61,301 nt of DNA from Planctomycetota bacterium (GCA_028278425.1 JANQEJ010000082.1:1-61301), one strand, 5' to 3'. Positions 1-8,858 are shown, numbered from the stretch's first letter. Numbers and translations are program-made. The notes: generated from the letters alone by a model not told the origin.

Positions 1-113
1 GGGGGAGCCGGCGGCGGGGGCGGCGGAGGAGGAGGCGGCGGCGGCGGCGGCGGTGGCGGCGGAGGTGGCGGCGGAGGCGGAGGCGGAGGCGGAGGTGGAG
101 GCGGAGGTGGCGG
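1..113. repeat. GGN trinucleotide tract coding for polyproline
   Basis: Almost every triplet is GGC, GGA or GGT on the plus strand, that is CCG, TCC-phase CCT or CCA proline codons on the minus strand. Synonymous third positions vary, which suggests selection for proline rather than pure slippage. The tract is still likely to vary in length between strains and to be an assembly break point, since it sits at the window edge. Confidence 0.7.
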
Positions 114-389
114 AACGTCTCCCGAGCCTTTCTCAAAGACCTCTAGCGCCAGCTCCATGAGCCACTTCACGAACGTCGACGGATCCGCCGCCGACGTAGG
201 TGGCATTGAGTGCTCCTCGCTGGCGGATACGTGAGAGAAAGTTGAGCCTGTATCCTGCGCGAAGGCATCTGTCGAGAGAGCGAGCACCAGCCCCAGCGCT
301 AGCGCGGGAAGCCGCAATCGGGTCGCCCAGTGGTGCAGAATCCAGCCCTGGCTCGCGACCGGGATCAGTATCCTGAGGTCCACATCCAT
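1..389 (-). CDS. Secreted proline-rich protein, N-terminal part (cut by window edge)
   Basis: Reading the minus strand from ATG at 389 gives 129 open codons that run off the left edge. Residues about 24-45 form a signal peptide core ending in a likely signal peptidase I site, A-F-A before Q-D. A short Ser/Glu-rich linker and a helical stretch (FVKWLMELALEVF) follow, then an unbroken run of proline codons up to the edge. No family is recognised; polyproline usually makes an extended spacer between exported domains, so the functional part probably lies outside the window. There is no clear Shine-Dalgarno sequence. It is divergent from the cyclophilin gene. Confidence 0.6.
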   Translation of the reverse strand, partial: MDVDLRILIPVASQGWILHHWATRLRLPALALGLVLALSTDAFAQDTGSTFSHVSASEEHSMPPTSAADPSTFVKWLMELALEVFEKGSGDVPPPPPPPPPPPPPPPPPPPPPPPPPPPPPPPPPPPAP

Positions 390-520
390 GAACTTAGGGA
401 GTTGACGACAATTTGGGCAAGATCCAAACGTCTATTGTCTCTCCAATCACACCCGCTGCCTGGTTTGGGGAACCAACCAGGCAGCTCCGTCGGTGTCTGA
501 AGTGGCGCGGAGCATCGGCT

Positions 521-1468
521 GTGGCGCCCGGGGCGGATCTGCCCCGTAGGCACGGTTGGCTGCTGTACGGGGTCCTTCTCCTCGCGGCTGTTCTCGGCTC
601 GACGGGGCTGGCGGTGTCCCAGGGTGCATTGGTCGGAGCGGTGAGACACGGAGCACAAAGCACTGCCGATCGAGTTTTGTTGCGCACGACCTGCGGAGAC
701 ATCGTTGTGGTGCTCTACGCGGACGCCGCGCCCGCTCACGTTGAACAAATCCTCCAGCTTGTTCGTCATGGTGTTTACGACACTACCCATATCTATCGCG
801 TGGAACCCACGTTCCTTGTGCAGACGTCAGACGCCAACGATCGGCGAATCCCTTTGTCTGCCGCACAACGGTCGGTCCTTCGGCCGATTCCTTTTGAACG
901 CAATGAGTTCCTACACCGTCGAGGTTCTTTGACCATGGCTCGGCGATTGGATGATCTCAACAGTGCTGAGTCGTCTTTCTCGATCTTGCTCGTAGACGCG
1001 CCTCACCTGGACGGCGACTTTACGGTCTTCGGGCGAGTGGAGTGGGGATGGGATGTACTCGACGAGATCTGTAGGGCGCCGAGAGACGAGAACAATCGGC
1101 CTGAAGAGAGGATTGAGATTGAGAAGGCGACTGTCGTGCCGCCGGGTGCCACGCGGGAAGAGCTGGAGCTTCGAGATGCTACGCCGGTGCAGGGACGAGG
1201 ATCTGACATTGGCGCGCGCAGCGCTCTCGGCTGGCTCGTGGGAACGCTTGCACTGCTTGGAGGGATCGTGATGGTAGCCGCACGTCGCGGAGCACACCGG
1301 CTTGCCGGAGCCTTGGGGGGAATCATCGCCTTCCTCGGAGTTCTCTCATTGCTCGTCTTGTATGGAGCAGAGACGCAACGGCAATCGCTGCTTGCGCTGG
1401 TGCTCTTCATCGGGCTGCTTGTCTCCTTCAAGCTGCTCTCGAGATTCGAAGAGGCGAGAGGACGGTAA
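521..1468 (+). CDS. Membrane-tethered cyclophilin-type peptidyl-prolyl cis-trans isomerase
   Basis: The protein has a cyclophilin domain at residues about 40-190. It carries the YRVEPTFLVQ segment, equivalent to the catalytic Arg-Phe-Gln of FHRVIPGFMIQ, and the APHLDGDFTVFGRV segment typical of the family. Cyclophilins isomerise peptide bonds before proline. A hydrophobic helix after RRH near the N-terminus and three more helices in the last 85 residues place the domain at the membrane, probably outside the cytoplasm. I prefer GTG 521, which has GGAG eight bases upstream. A TTG at 413 extends the frame by 36 residues but lies only 23 bases from the divergent start at 389. Secreted bacterial cyclophilins usually lack the C-terminal membrane helices. 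Confidence 0.7.
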   Translation: MAPGADLPRRHGWLLYGVLLLAAVLGSTGLAVSQGALVGAVRHGAQSTADRVLLRTTCGDIVVVLYADAAPAHVEQILQLVRHGVYDTTHIYRVEPTFLVQTSDANDRRIPLSAAQRSVLRPIPFERNEFLHRRGSLTMARRLDDLNSAESSFSILLVDAPHLDGDFTVFGRVEWGWDVLDEICRAPRDENNRPEERIEIEKATVVPPGATREELELRDATPVQGRGSDIGARSALGWLVGTLALLGGIVMVAARRGAHRLAGALGGIIAFLGVLSLLVLYGAETQRQSLLALVLFIGLLVSFKLLSRFEEARGR

Positions 1469-1521
1469 TGGCACGGAAGCGGCTGCGGAGACCGCTCTCA
1501 AGCGCTCCCGCTTGCTACCAT

Positions 1522-1550
1522 TTGACAGGTGCGGGAGGCGCGCTTAGGCT
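1522..1550 (+). promoter_or_regulatory. Sigma70-type promoter candidate
   Basis: TTGACA at 1522-1527 is followed after 17 bases by TAGGCT at 1545-1550, about 53 bases before the start of the next gene. The -35 box is perfect and the -10 box is a partial match. Confidence 0.45.
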
Positions 1551-1602
1551 CCGGCTGATCGCTCGAACGACCGGCAACACCCTTTTATAGGAGTCCGACG
1601 GC

Positions 1603-2679
1603 ATGGCTAGGAAAGCGCCTTTTCTGGTGGTCTTGGGCGTCACGGGGCTTGCACTCGGCGGTGCGAACGCACCGGGTCAGGTCATCGAGTTTGATCCGGA
1701 GATCGGTACAACCATTCAAAAGGCGTATGAAGCCATTGCAGAGCTGGCCGTCGACGAGGTGACCGGAACCCTTGGTGGAGATCCGCTCGACACCAGCTTG
1801 GTCGACACGCAGCGCAGTGTCTCAGCCGCCATTCGGCTAAGAGCCGTGGACCAATACGTCGACGTGCAGAATGGAGCTACCGTAGAGCTGCGGAGGACCT
1901 ATGGGACTATCGCGGGTGAGAAGTCCGAGACGAGTTACGACGAAGCTGGCGTTCCAACAACAACAGAAGTGACCGGTGCCAGCGCCCTCCAGTCGAGGGT
2001 TGTCAGATTCACATCCAACCCCGCTGGCAATGGCTACGACGTCGAGTTCGACGACGGCTTGCCGGACGATCCCGACCTGTTGGACGGTCTGGAAGAAGAC
2101 ATCGACTTTCCTTCGATTCTGCCATCGAGCCCGGTCGAGGTCGGCGCGGTCTGGCAGCTTGATCCGGCCAAGCTGAAAGGGCTGTTCTCGGCCGCAGGTG
2201 ACCTCAAAATAGCGGTAGTCTCTCCACCCCCCGTGGGAGAAGACGACGTTGTCGTGATGCCCGACTTCCCGATGGGGCTGTCAACTGTTCTGGGCGACTT
2301 CACTGGAACGGCGTCTGCACGGTACCTTGGCCGCCTGACCAAGGAGGACAAGACAGTCGCCGTCGTATCGATGAGGCTGGACGTGATCTCAGATCTAGAC
2401 GTCACCGAAGCGATAGATGTCGTCGGGCTGCCAGCGGAGTATAGTGGCTACACGTTTGACTACAGCAACGTGACCATTCGCCTGGAGTTTCACGGTGCCG
2501 GCGTTCTCCACTGGGACACGGCCAAGAAGCACGTTGACTTTCTTTCCGTTATGACGAGCATCGATTCCGTAATGGAAATGGACTACACCTTGGCAATCGG
2601 TGGAACGTCTCTGGACTATCACATCGAAGTCGCCTCAACCGGGTCGTTCACGTCGAATCTGACCGTGAGTGAACCGTAG
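1603..2679 (+). CDS. Secreted protein of unknown function
   Basis: The 358-residue product starts with a signal peptide (MARKAPFLVVLGVTGLALGG, cleavage probably after ANA). The rest is acidic, beta-rich and has no membrane segment. A motif at about 185-205 (LPSSPVEVGAVWQLD) followed by threonine/valine-rich strands resembles secreted proteins of the DUF6263 type, but this is only a similarity of style. AGGAG at 1589-1593 precedes ATG by nine bases, so the start is well supported. It may be transcribed with the following lipoprotein, 87 bases downstream. Third codon positions are visibly less GC-rich than after 5.2 kb. Confidence 0.65.
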   Translation: MARKAPFLVVLGVTGLALGGANAPGQVIEFDPEIGTTIQKAYEAIAELAVDEVTGTLGGDPLDTSLVDTQRSVSAAIRLRAVDQYVDVQNGATVELRRTYGTIAGEKSETSYDEAGVPTTTEVTGASALQSRVVRFTSNPAGNGYDVEFDDGLPDDPDLLDGLEEDIDFPSILPSSPVEVGAVWQLDPAKLKGLFSAAGDLKIAVVSPPPVGEDDVVVMPDFPMGLSTVLGDFTGTASARYLGRLTKEDKTVAVVSMRLDVISDLDVTEAIDVVGLPAEYSGYTFDYSNVTIRLEFHGAGVLHWDTAKKHVDFLSVMTSIDSVMEMDYTLAIGGTSLDYHIEVASTGSFTSNLTVSEP

Positions 2680-2766
2680 GCCGACAGGAGTCTTGTACGC
2701 TACACATTCTGCGGTGACGTGAGGCCGGTGCGAGCAACTCACAGGCCGGGAGGCGGTCTGAGTTCG

Positions 2767-5046
2767 ATGCAGCGGTTGCGTTTGGCCGTCGTGACGTGTT
2801 GCTTCGTTTCGGCATGTGGGTCGCCTGCGGATCCGGTTTGTGCAGACGTGATGTTCTTGGAGCTTCGTACGGCCGAGGGGCTTTCTCCGGTTGCGGTGCT
2901 CGCGGCGGAAGAACACACTTGGGCGTCCTGGGGCGCCAGCGACGCTCACAAGGACTGGCGAACGAAGGGAGGCGCCGATGATGAGCAATCGCGGCTCACT
3001 CCCTTTGGGAGACCGCTGGCCAAGGGCTCAGGAGCTCGCCAACAGCTTGTCTACACCAACCCGATAGAGACCGCCAAGGTCAACTGCATCGAATTGGCGC
3101 TTCGGCTAGGTGGTAGCGCTCATGCACGTCTGTCATGGTGGAACGAGAAGGCCTCGACGTGGGGCCATACGAGCGTGCGCCTACCGGGCGGGGATGAACT
3201 TCAGGTGGCACGCTTCTTCCCGGCGACAGAGCCTTCGTGGTCAGGTACCGTCTCGAACCTGACCATCGAACCGGATTGGATCGTTCCACACGCGTACGAG
3301 ATCGAGAGGGTTTCCTTTCTGAACGTCGGCTTTCAACCGGGCTCTTGCGTTGATGAGTCTACCGCAGACGGCGGGCTTGTTCAGATTGGCGACTCTGCAC
3401 GCAGATCGTGGCCCGCAACCGAAGATGGCCCATTGTTCTCTCACTGCCGAATTCCTGGTGAGGCATCGTTACATGTATGGGTTTCCGTGTCGTCCCGTTC
3501 CCACAGGACGAGAGGTTACCGGTGCGAAGTTGCCGTACGAGAGTCAGGAGACTCATGGGCGGTGGTCGGTTCGAAAGCAGTCGCGTCCGATGCAACGGCA
3601 GCCAACTGGACCAAGATTCGCGCTGATCTGTCCTCATACGCCAACGAGGAGGTGGCTCTCCGCTTTCGTGTGGTGGCGGCAGATGACTTGGACGACAACG
3701 CCAATCAACGTGCGTTGGTTCTATGGGCAAGTCCGATCGTAGCTCCGGCTAGCCGCGGGAGCAGCCGTCCGTCGATCATCCTCGTGACACTCGATACCGC
3801 TAGGGCTGACTATGTTGGAGACGAACGTGTCAGTCCCTACATCGCGTCGCTAGGTGCTTCTTCAACGGTCTTTGAGAGTACTTGGAGCAACACGAACATG
3901 ACGTTGCCGGCGCATGCGTCTCTCTTCACAGGGACGTATCTGCGCGATCATGGTGCGGTGTCGAACCGATCGGTCCTTGAGTCAAGCCACGAGACACTGA
4001 CCGAGATTCTGCGAGAGAACGGCTACTGGACTGTCGCCGCGGTGAGCGTGGATCACGTTCAGGCGAATACGGGGCTGGGGCAAGGATTCTGCGAGTTCCT
4101 TCTTCCCGAGGCGCGTGCGTACGGTGACGGGGCGATCACCGTTTCGAAGGCCCTTGATGCTCTCGCGTGGCTGGCGGACGAGGACATACCGTTCTTTCTG
4201 TGGGTACATCTCTATGATCCACACTCGCCCTATGGGCCGCCCGAGTCGTTCATGCACGAGTTCGAGTCGATGAAGGGGGAAGCGGTACCTCCACGCGAGG
4301 TCGCGCCGCCCACAATCCCCAGCACAGTCGACAGGTCTCAGCCCGACTACGCATGGCTCGAGGGGATCAGCAACGATGACCACGTTGAGTACCTATATGC
4401 AGCGGGCGTCTCGTATGCCGATAGCCTGGTCAAAGTGCTGCTGGAATCTCTTGATGGTGTTCACAACCTCGAAGATTGCTTTGTCATAATCACTGCTGAT
4501 CACGGTGAGGGCTTAGGTGACAATGGAGTCTGGTACAGGCATACGGGGCTGACGCCGGGCATAGTCCGAATCCCCCTCATAATTGGGCGGCCCGGTGTGG
4601 GAGAAGGGAGTCAAGTCTTGTCGCCGGTGTCGCTCGTGGACATCGCACCAACGGTGCTTTCGCAGCTAGGGATGGGCGTACCGACGCAGATGCTGGGTGT
4701 CGACATGTTCACTCATTCGCGCGACCGTGACGCATCGCAGGAGCCCATTTGGTTTGAGGGGGCGCGGCTCCAGAGGGTTGGTTTGCGGACAGATCGGCAC
4801 CACTTTTCGGTGCGAGCAAAGTACCTGGATCAGGACGCCGCCTCGCTGATCAAGTCGGGGGACTACGAGCTGCGAGAGGTTCTAGGCTCGGGAGATGCCG
4901 GAGAAGGGAAGCCGATTCGAGACTCCAGGCTGGCGATTGAGTACGTAGATCGCCTGCGGAAGTGGCGTGCCAAGCCGGAACGTCGAAAGGTCGAGCGCCC
5001 TATGAGCGCGGCGGAGGAGGAGATGTTGCGCGCACTCGGCTACTAA
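2767..5046 (+). CDS. Sulfatase/alkaline-phosphatase superfamily lipoprotein
   Basis: The ATG at 2767 gives a lipoprotein signal ending in V-S-A-C-G-S, so the mature 759-residue precursor product should be lipid-anchored. Residues about 60-330 are beta-rich and may bind a substrate. The hydrolase domain starts at about 334 (IILVTLDTARADYVG, first metal-binding Asp) and includes TADHGE at 576-581 (metal-binding Asp-His). The nucleophile segment TLPAHASLFTG has Thr379 where sulfatases have the Cys or Ser that becomes formylglycine. A phosphatase, phosphodiesterase or phosphotransferase role is therefore at least as likely as sulfatase. The C-terminus ends LRALGY, common in this subfamily. A GTG at 2719 is an alternative start. 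Confidence 0.75.
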   Translation: MQRLRLAVVTCCFVSACGSPADPVCADVMFLELRTAEGLSPVAVLAAEEHTWASWGASDAHKDWRTKGGADDEQSRLTPFGRPLAKGSGARQQLVYTNPIETAKVNCIELALRLGGSAHARLSWWNEKASTWGHTSVRLPGGDELQVARFFPATEPSWSGTVSNLTIEPDWIVPHAYEIERVSFLNVGFQPGSCVDESTADGGLVQIGDSARRSWPATEDGPLFSHCRIPGEASLHVWVSVSSRSHRTRGYRCEVAVRESGDSWAVVGSKAVASDATAANWTKIRADLSSYANEEVALRFRVVAADDLDDNANQRALVLWASPIVAPASRGSSRPSIILVTLDTARADYVGDERVSPYIASLGASSTVFESTWSNTNMTLPAHASLFTGTYLRDHGAVSNRSVLESSHETLTEILRENGYWTVAAVSVDHVQANTGLGQGFCEFLLPEARAYGDGAITVSKALDALAWLADEDIPFFLWVHLYDPHSPYGPPESFMHEFESMKGEAVPPREVAPPTIPSTVDRSQPDYAWLEGISNDDHVEYLYAAGVSYADSLVKVLLESLDGVHNLEDCFVIITADHGEGLGDNGVWYRHTGLTPGIVRIPLIIGRPGVGEGSQVLSPVSLVDIAPTVLSQLGMGVPTQMLGVDMFTHSRDRDASQEPIWFEGARLQRVGLRTDRHHFSVRAKYLDQDAASLIKSGDYELREVLGSGDAGEGKPIRDSRLAIEYVDRLRKWRAKPERRKVERPMSAAEEEMLRALGY

Positions 5047-5164
5047 CACGCCGTGGCGTTGCTCGGAGTAAGTCGCTGGCTTCGCAGCCACTGGACGGAG
5101 AGAACACAGCCTTGGCCGCTCACACGCGCGAGAACTTCCCACCCGACCTGGACATCCAAGGTTG

Positions 5165-5202
5165 ATGGTCGAGACCGTTGATAGTTCCGGGACCGTGGCG
5201 GT
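5165..5202 (+). repeat. Dispersed repeat, copy 1
   Basis: About 37 bases starting TGGTCGAGACCGTTG and ending GGGACCGTGGCGGT recur at 13317-13354 with 32 of 37 identical positions by hand alignment. The copy lies in the 167-base gap between the convergent lipoprotein and mrp genes. No coding potential or poly-T terminator is seen in the gap. Confidence 0.5.
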
Positions 5203-5213
5203 TTCTTCTTCGC

Positions 5214-6365
5214 CTACTGAAGAATCGGCAGCGACTTGTGCTCCTTGATCGCCACCCGTTGGGCGAACTTGCCCGCGATCTCGCGGAACGCTCGCGCGAC
5301 GACCGAGTCCGGCTCGGTGAGCGTGATCGGATCGCCGCCATCCCCGCCGACGCGGACCGCCGGGTTGAGCGGAACGCGGCCGAGGACGGGGAAGCCGTAC
5401 TGTTCCGCCAGCCGCTCCGCGCCGCCCGCGCCGAAGATGTGCGCGACCGTCTCGAAGGTGCCGCCCTCGCCCGTCGTCACGGTTTCGGTGGAGGAGCCCG
5501 TCTCGATGTGCACGGGCGTTCCGGCCGGGCAGCCCTCGACGGTGCCGCGGACGACGAAGCCGGCCATGTTTTCGACGATGCCGAGGACGTCGACCTGGAC
5601 CTGCTGGAACATCGCGATCGCCTTGGCCACGTCGAAGGTCGAGACCGCCTGCGGCGTCGTCACGAGCACGCCGCCGGATAGGGGCACGATCTGCGCGAGC
5701 GAGAGCTGCGCGTCGCCCGTGCCGGGCGGCATGTCGACCAGGAGGTAATCGAGCTCGCCCCACTCGACGTCGCGCAGGAACTGGTTGATCGCCTGGTGGA
5801 TCATCGGCCCGCGCCAGATCACGGGCTTGTCGTCCGGCAGCAGGTAGCCGATCGACATCGTCTTGACGCCGTGGCGGGTCTTCGGGATCAGCGACTTGCC
5901 GCGGACCTCCGGCTCGCCGCTCAGGCCCATCATCATCGGGATGTCGGGGCCGTAGACGTCGCAGTCCAGGATGCCGACACGCGCGCCGGTCTGTTGAAGC
6001 GCGATCGCGAGGTTGACCGTCACCGTGCTCTTGCCGACGCCGCCCTTGCCGGAGGAGACCGCGATGAAGTGCTTGATGTTGGGCGCGATGTCGCGCGACG
6101 GGCCCGCGTTGCCGCGAACCTCGGCGGTCATCTCCACCGTGACGGCGGTCACGCCGGGGAGCTCGCGGAGCTTGTTCTCCGCCTCGGCCTTCATCTGGTC
6201 CTTCACCGGACAAGCGGGCGTCGTCAGGTTGATCGTGACTTGGACCGAGCCGCCGTCGATCACCGGCTCCCTCACGAAGCCGAGCGAGACGATGTCCTGG
6301 TGGAGGTCGGGGTCCTGGATGGTCCGGAGGGCGTCGAGGACTTGCGCCTGGGTGACTTGGGACAC
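5214..6365 (-). CDS. Mrp/NBP35-family P-loop ATPase (iron-sulfur carrier type) with N-terminal MIP18 domain
   Basis: Residues 1-80 form a MIP18/DUF59 domain (VLDALRTIQDPDLHQDIVSLG). The ATPase domain has the deviant Walker A motif GKGGVGKS at 106-113, DCDVYGPDIPMM and DMPPGTGD, all typical of Mrp/ApbC. Relatives carry and transfer [4Fe-4S] clusters in the cytoplasm. After ENMAGF (265-270), where most relatives have a Cys-x-x-Cys pair, this protein has a single Cys279 and a roughly 30-residue Thr/Gly-rich insertion before FGAGGAERL. Cluster binding may therefore be altered. Start GTG 6365 leaves room for the divergent gene; the longer frame to 6620 would overlap that gene's signal peptide. Confidence 0.8.
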   Translation of the reverse strand: MSQVTQAQVLDALRTIQDPDLHQDIVSLGFVREPVIDGGSVQVTINLTTPACPVKDQMKAEAENKLRELPGVTAVTVEMTAEVRGNAGPSRDIAPNIKHFIAVSSGKGGVGKSTVTVNLAIALQQTGARVGILDCDVYGPDIPMMMGLSGEPEVRGKSLIPKTRHGVKTMSIGYLLPDDKPVIWRGPMIHQAINQFLRDVEWGELDYLLVDMPPGTGDAQLSLAQIVPLSGGVLVTTPQAVSTFDVAKAIAMFQQVQVDVLGIVENMAGFVVRGTVEGCPAGTPVHIETGSSTETVTTGEGGTFETVAHIFGAGGAERLAEQYGFPVLGRVPLNPAVRVGGDGGDPITLTEPDSVVARAFREIAGKFAQRVAIKEHKSLPILQ

Positions 6366-6502
6366 GGGGATTCGCTTTCGTGGGTGGTTCGCCCGGGAAT
6401 TCGGGCCGACCAATCTAGAAAGCGGAAGCCTTCTCCGGAAGATCCTGTCGGCGGGGACGTCCCTGAGCGCATTCCCATCCGCAAACGCCACAGGAGGCAG
6501 GA

Positions 6503-7222
6503 ATGCACTCTCCCACGATTCTGGCGTCTGCCGTCGCCATCGGCTGCGCCGCGCTCGCAGGCAGCTTTCCCGGATCGGCTCTCGAGCCGAATCACGAACC
6601 CGTCCAGGAAACCACGGCACACTTCGACAAGCCGGACGGTCCGCTCGTCATTCCCGACGCCGCGTCGGGGAACCTGATGCTCTCCGACGTGCTGCGCGAG
6701 TTTCGCCGCGTGACCGGACAGAACATCTGCATGGCGGACGAGACCCTGCAGATGCTCTCGGCCACGTCCGTCGGCCTGATCGGAGGCGTGACCGTGCCGG
6801 AGGGCGAGGTCTACTCCTTCATGGAGAGCCTTCTGCACCGCCACCGCTTCGTGATGGCGGAGCTCCGGCACTCCGACCCACCGTTGCTCGCGCTCTACCA
6901 CAAGGGCTCGCGCGACGGGCAGGGCATCTCCCGCTTCATCGAGGTCGAGGAGGCGAAGCTCCCGAACTACGCCGACCATCCCGCGCTGCTCGTGCAGACG
7001 GTGATCGACGTGAGCCCGCTGGACGCGAGGCAGGTCTCGACCAGCATGCGCACGCTTCTGACGGATTCGAACCACCAGAAGCTCGTCGCCATGGGTGGTG
7101 CCTCGAGTTTGCTCCTCGCGGGGACGGGGAGCGAGGTCTCCGCCTGGGTCTCCATGCTCAAGAAAGCGAGCGAGAACCAGCGGACCCTGATCGAGTCGCA
7201 ACCCGAGACGAAGGACGACTGA
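6503..7222 (+). CDS. Secreted protein resembling secretin N-terminal domains
   Basis: A perfect AGGAGG lies five bases upstream of ATG. The 239-residue product has a signal peptide ending near GSA. It contains a short DVLREFRRVTGQNICM segment like the N0/STN domain of secretins. A second segment, VSPLDARQVSTSMRTLLTD followed by LLLAGTGSEVSAWVSMLKKA, resembles the KH-like N1 domain of GspD/PilQ. There is no C-terminal secretin beta-barrel. It may be a periplasmic accessory that pairs with a secretin encoded elsewhere. It is followed by a terminator, so it is probably monocistronic. Confidence 0.6.
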   Translation: MHSPTILASAVAIGCAALAGSFPGSALEPNHEPVQETTAHFDKPDGPLVIPDAASGNLMLSDVLREFRRVTGQNICMADETLQMLSATSVGLIGGVTVPEGEVYSFMESLLHRHRFVMAELRHSDPPLLALYHKGSRDGQGISRFIEVEEAKLPNYADHPALLVQTVIDVSPLDARQVSTSMRTLLTDSNHQKLVAMGGASSLLLAGTGSEVSAWVSMLKKASENQRTLIESQPETKDD

Positions 7223-7256
7223 CCTCCTGGGGGGGAGCTGAAGTCGTCTCCAGCGG

Positions 7257-7293
7257 CCCCGCGCCCGGTGGATTCCGGGCGCGGGGCGCTTTT
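7257..7293 (+). terminator. Rho-independent terminator
   Basis: A perfect 12-bp stem (CCCCGCGCCCGG at 7257-7268 and its complement at 7275-7286) with a six-base loop is followed by CGC and TTTT. It closes the transcript of the secretin-domain gene just before queC. Confidence 0.85.
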
Positions 7294-7308
7294 CGTTAGG
7301 CTGCTCGC

Positions 7309-8031
7309 GTGTCCGTCCCCTCCGCGCCCGCCGTCTGCCTCCTCTCGGGAGGCATGGACTCCGCCGTCACGCTCGCCGAGGCGAAGGCCGCCGGCTTCGC
7401 CCCCTACGCGCTCTCGTTCCGCTACGGGCAGCGTCACGCGCACGAGCTCGAGGCCGCGTCGCGGGTGGCGCACGCGCTGGGCGCGGTCGAGCACCGCGTC
7501 GCCGCGCTCGACTTCGACAAGCTGGCGGACTCCGCGCTGACCGGCTCCGAGGAGGTGCCGAAGGACCGCGACGAAGCGGACATCGGTGCGGGCGTCCCGC
7601 CGACGTACGTGCCGGCGCGGAACACGGTGTTCCTCGCGGTCGCGCTCGGGTGGGCGGAAAGCCTCGGCGCCACCGATCTGTTCCTCGGCGTCAACGCGAT
7701 CGACTACTCGGGCTATCCCGACTGCCGGCCGGAGTTCCTGCGCGCGTTCGAGGACCTCGCGGCGGTCGCGACCGCCGCCGGCGTCGAGGGTTCGCGCTTC
7801 CGGATTCACGCGCCGCTGGTCGAGATGACGAAGCGCGAGATCGTGCTCCGCGCCGAGGAGCTCGGCGTCGACCTGGGGCTCACGCACACGTGCTACGACC
7901 CCCGCGAGGAGGACGGGCGCGTGCTCGCCTGCGGCCGCTGCGACGCCTGCGCGCTGCGGCTCAAGGGCTTCCGCGAGGCGGAGCGCGCCGATCCCATCCC
8001 GTACGCCACGTCCGCGGAGCCTTCCCGGTGA
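7309..8031 (+). CDS. queC: 7-cyano-7-deazaguanine synthase
   Basis: The enzyme makes preQ0 from 7-carboxy-7-deazaguanine, ammonia and ATP in queuosine biosynthesis in the cytoplasm. The PP-loop SGGMDSAV is at residues 13-20. The family segments VPARNTVFL and [16 protein letters not shown] are present. Four zinc-binding cysteines are at 195, 208, 211 and 214. The length of 240 residues is normal. The start is GTG. The stop overlaps the start of mazG (GTGA), which suggests translational coupling. No other queuosine gene is in the window. Confidence 0.93.
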   Translation: MSVPSAPAVCLLSGGMDSAVTLAEAKAAGFAPYALSFRYGQRHAHELEAASRVAHALGAVEHRVAALDFDKLADSALTGSEEVPKDRDEADIGAGVPPTYVPARNTVFLAVALGWAESLGATDLFLGVNAIDYSGYPDCRPEFLRAFEDLAAVATAAGVEGSRFRIHAPLVEMTKREIVLRAEELGVDLGLTHTCYDPREEDGRVLACGRCDACALRLKGFREAERADPIPYATSAEPSR

Positions 8032-8858
8032 CCGAGGAGGCGACGCCCCGGCCGCTCGATCTGCCGGCGCCGACCGGCGAGCCGCGCACCGACGCGTTCC
8101 GCCGCCTGCTCGCGATCGTCGACCGCCTGCGCGCGCCCGACGGCTGCCCGTGGGACCGCGAGCAGACGGTGGACTCGATGGCGCCCTCGCTCGTCGAGGA
8201 GGCGCACGAGATGGTCGAGGCCATCGAGACCGGGAGCGACGAGGGCACCGTCGAGGAAGCGGGCGACGTCCTGATGGTCGTGCTCCTGATCTGCCGCATC
8301 GCGGAACAGGAGGGCCGCTTCGACCTCGCGCGCGCCGCGACCGCGGTGGGGGACAAGCTGGTTCGCCGCCACCCGCACGTCTTCGGCGAGGCGAACGCCG
8401 ACTCCCCCGCGCACGTCGTCGCCAACTGGGAGAAGATCAAGGCGGCCGAGCGCGAGGAGAAGAAGGACGACGCGAGCGCCCTGGCGGGCGTGCCCAAGGC
8501 GATGCCCGCGCTCCAGCGCGCGAACCGCCTGGCCGCCAAGGCGATCGCCGCGGGGTTCCGCTGGAACGACCCCGAGGGAGCGCTGGCCAAGGTGGAGGAG
8601 GAGCTCGCCGAGCTGCGCGCGGCCTACGCCGCCGGCGACCGCGAGCGCACGCGCGCCGAGCTCGGCGACCTCCTGATCGCTTCCGCCTTCGTCGGGAACT
8701 ACCTGGACCTCGACGCGGAGCGCGCGACGCGCGACTCGCTGCGGCGGTTCGAGGCGCGCTTCCGGGCGATGGAGGCGAGCCTCGAGGGGAGGCTTCGGGA
8801 GGCTCCGCTCGAGGAGCTAATCGCCGCCTGGCGCGAGGCGAAGGACGAGGTGGGATAG
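8028..8858 (+). CDS. mazG: Nucleoside triphosphate pyrophosphohydrolase MazG
   Basis: MazG hydrolyses NTPs and dNTPs to monophosphates and pyrophosphate. The first domain has the metal-binding [13 protein letters not shown] and [13 protein letters not shown] segments, with [10 protein letters not shown] before them. A second all-helical domain has EEELAEL and [11 protein letters not shown], so this is the full two-domain form of 276 residues. GTG at 8028 overlaps the queC stop by four bases. A longer upstream frame only runs antisense-style through queC and is not used. Confidence 0.92.
   Translation: MTEEATPRPLDLPAPTGEPRTDAFRRLLAIVDRLRAPDGCPWDREQTVDSMAPSLVEEAHEMVEAIETGSDEGTVEEAGDVLMVVLLICRIAEQEGRFDLARAATAVGDKLVRRHPHVFGEANADSPAHVVANWEKIKAAEREEKKDDASALAGVPKAMPALQRANRLAAKAIAAGFRWNDPEGALAKVEEELAELRAAYAAGDRERTRAELGDLLIASAFVGNYLDLDAERATRDSLRRFEARFRAMEASLEGRLREAPLEELIAAWREAKDEVG

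Noticed and set aside
413..520. TTG 413 as start of the cyclophilin gene
   Set aside because: It would leave only 23 bases to a divergent start and adds residues with no signal or family match; GTG 521 has a ribosome binding site.
6366..6620. N-terminal extension of the Mrp-type protein
   Set aside because: It would overlap the divergent secretin-domain gene and its perfect ribosome binding site, and has no homologous sequence.
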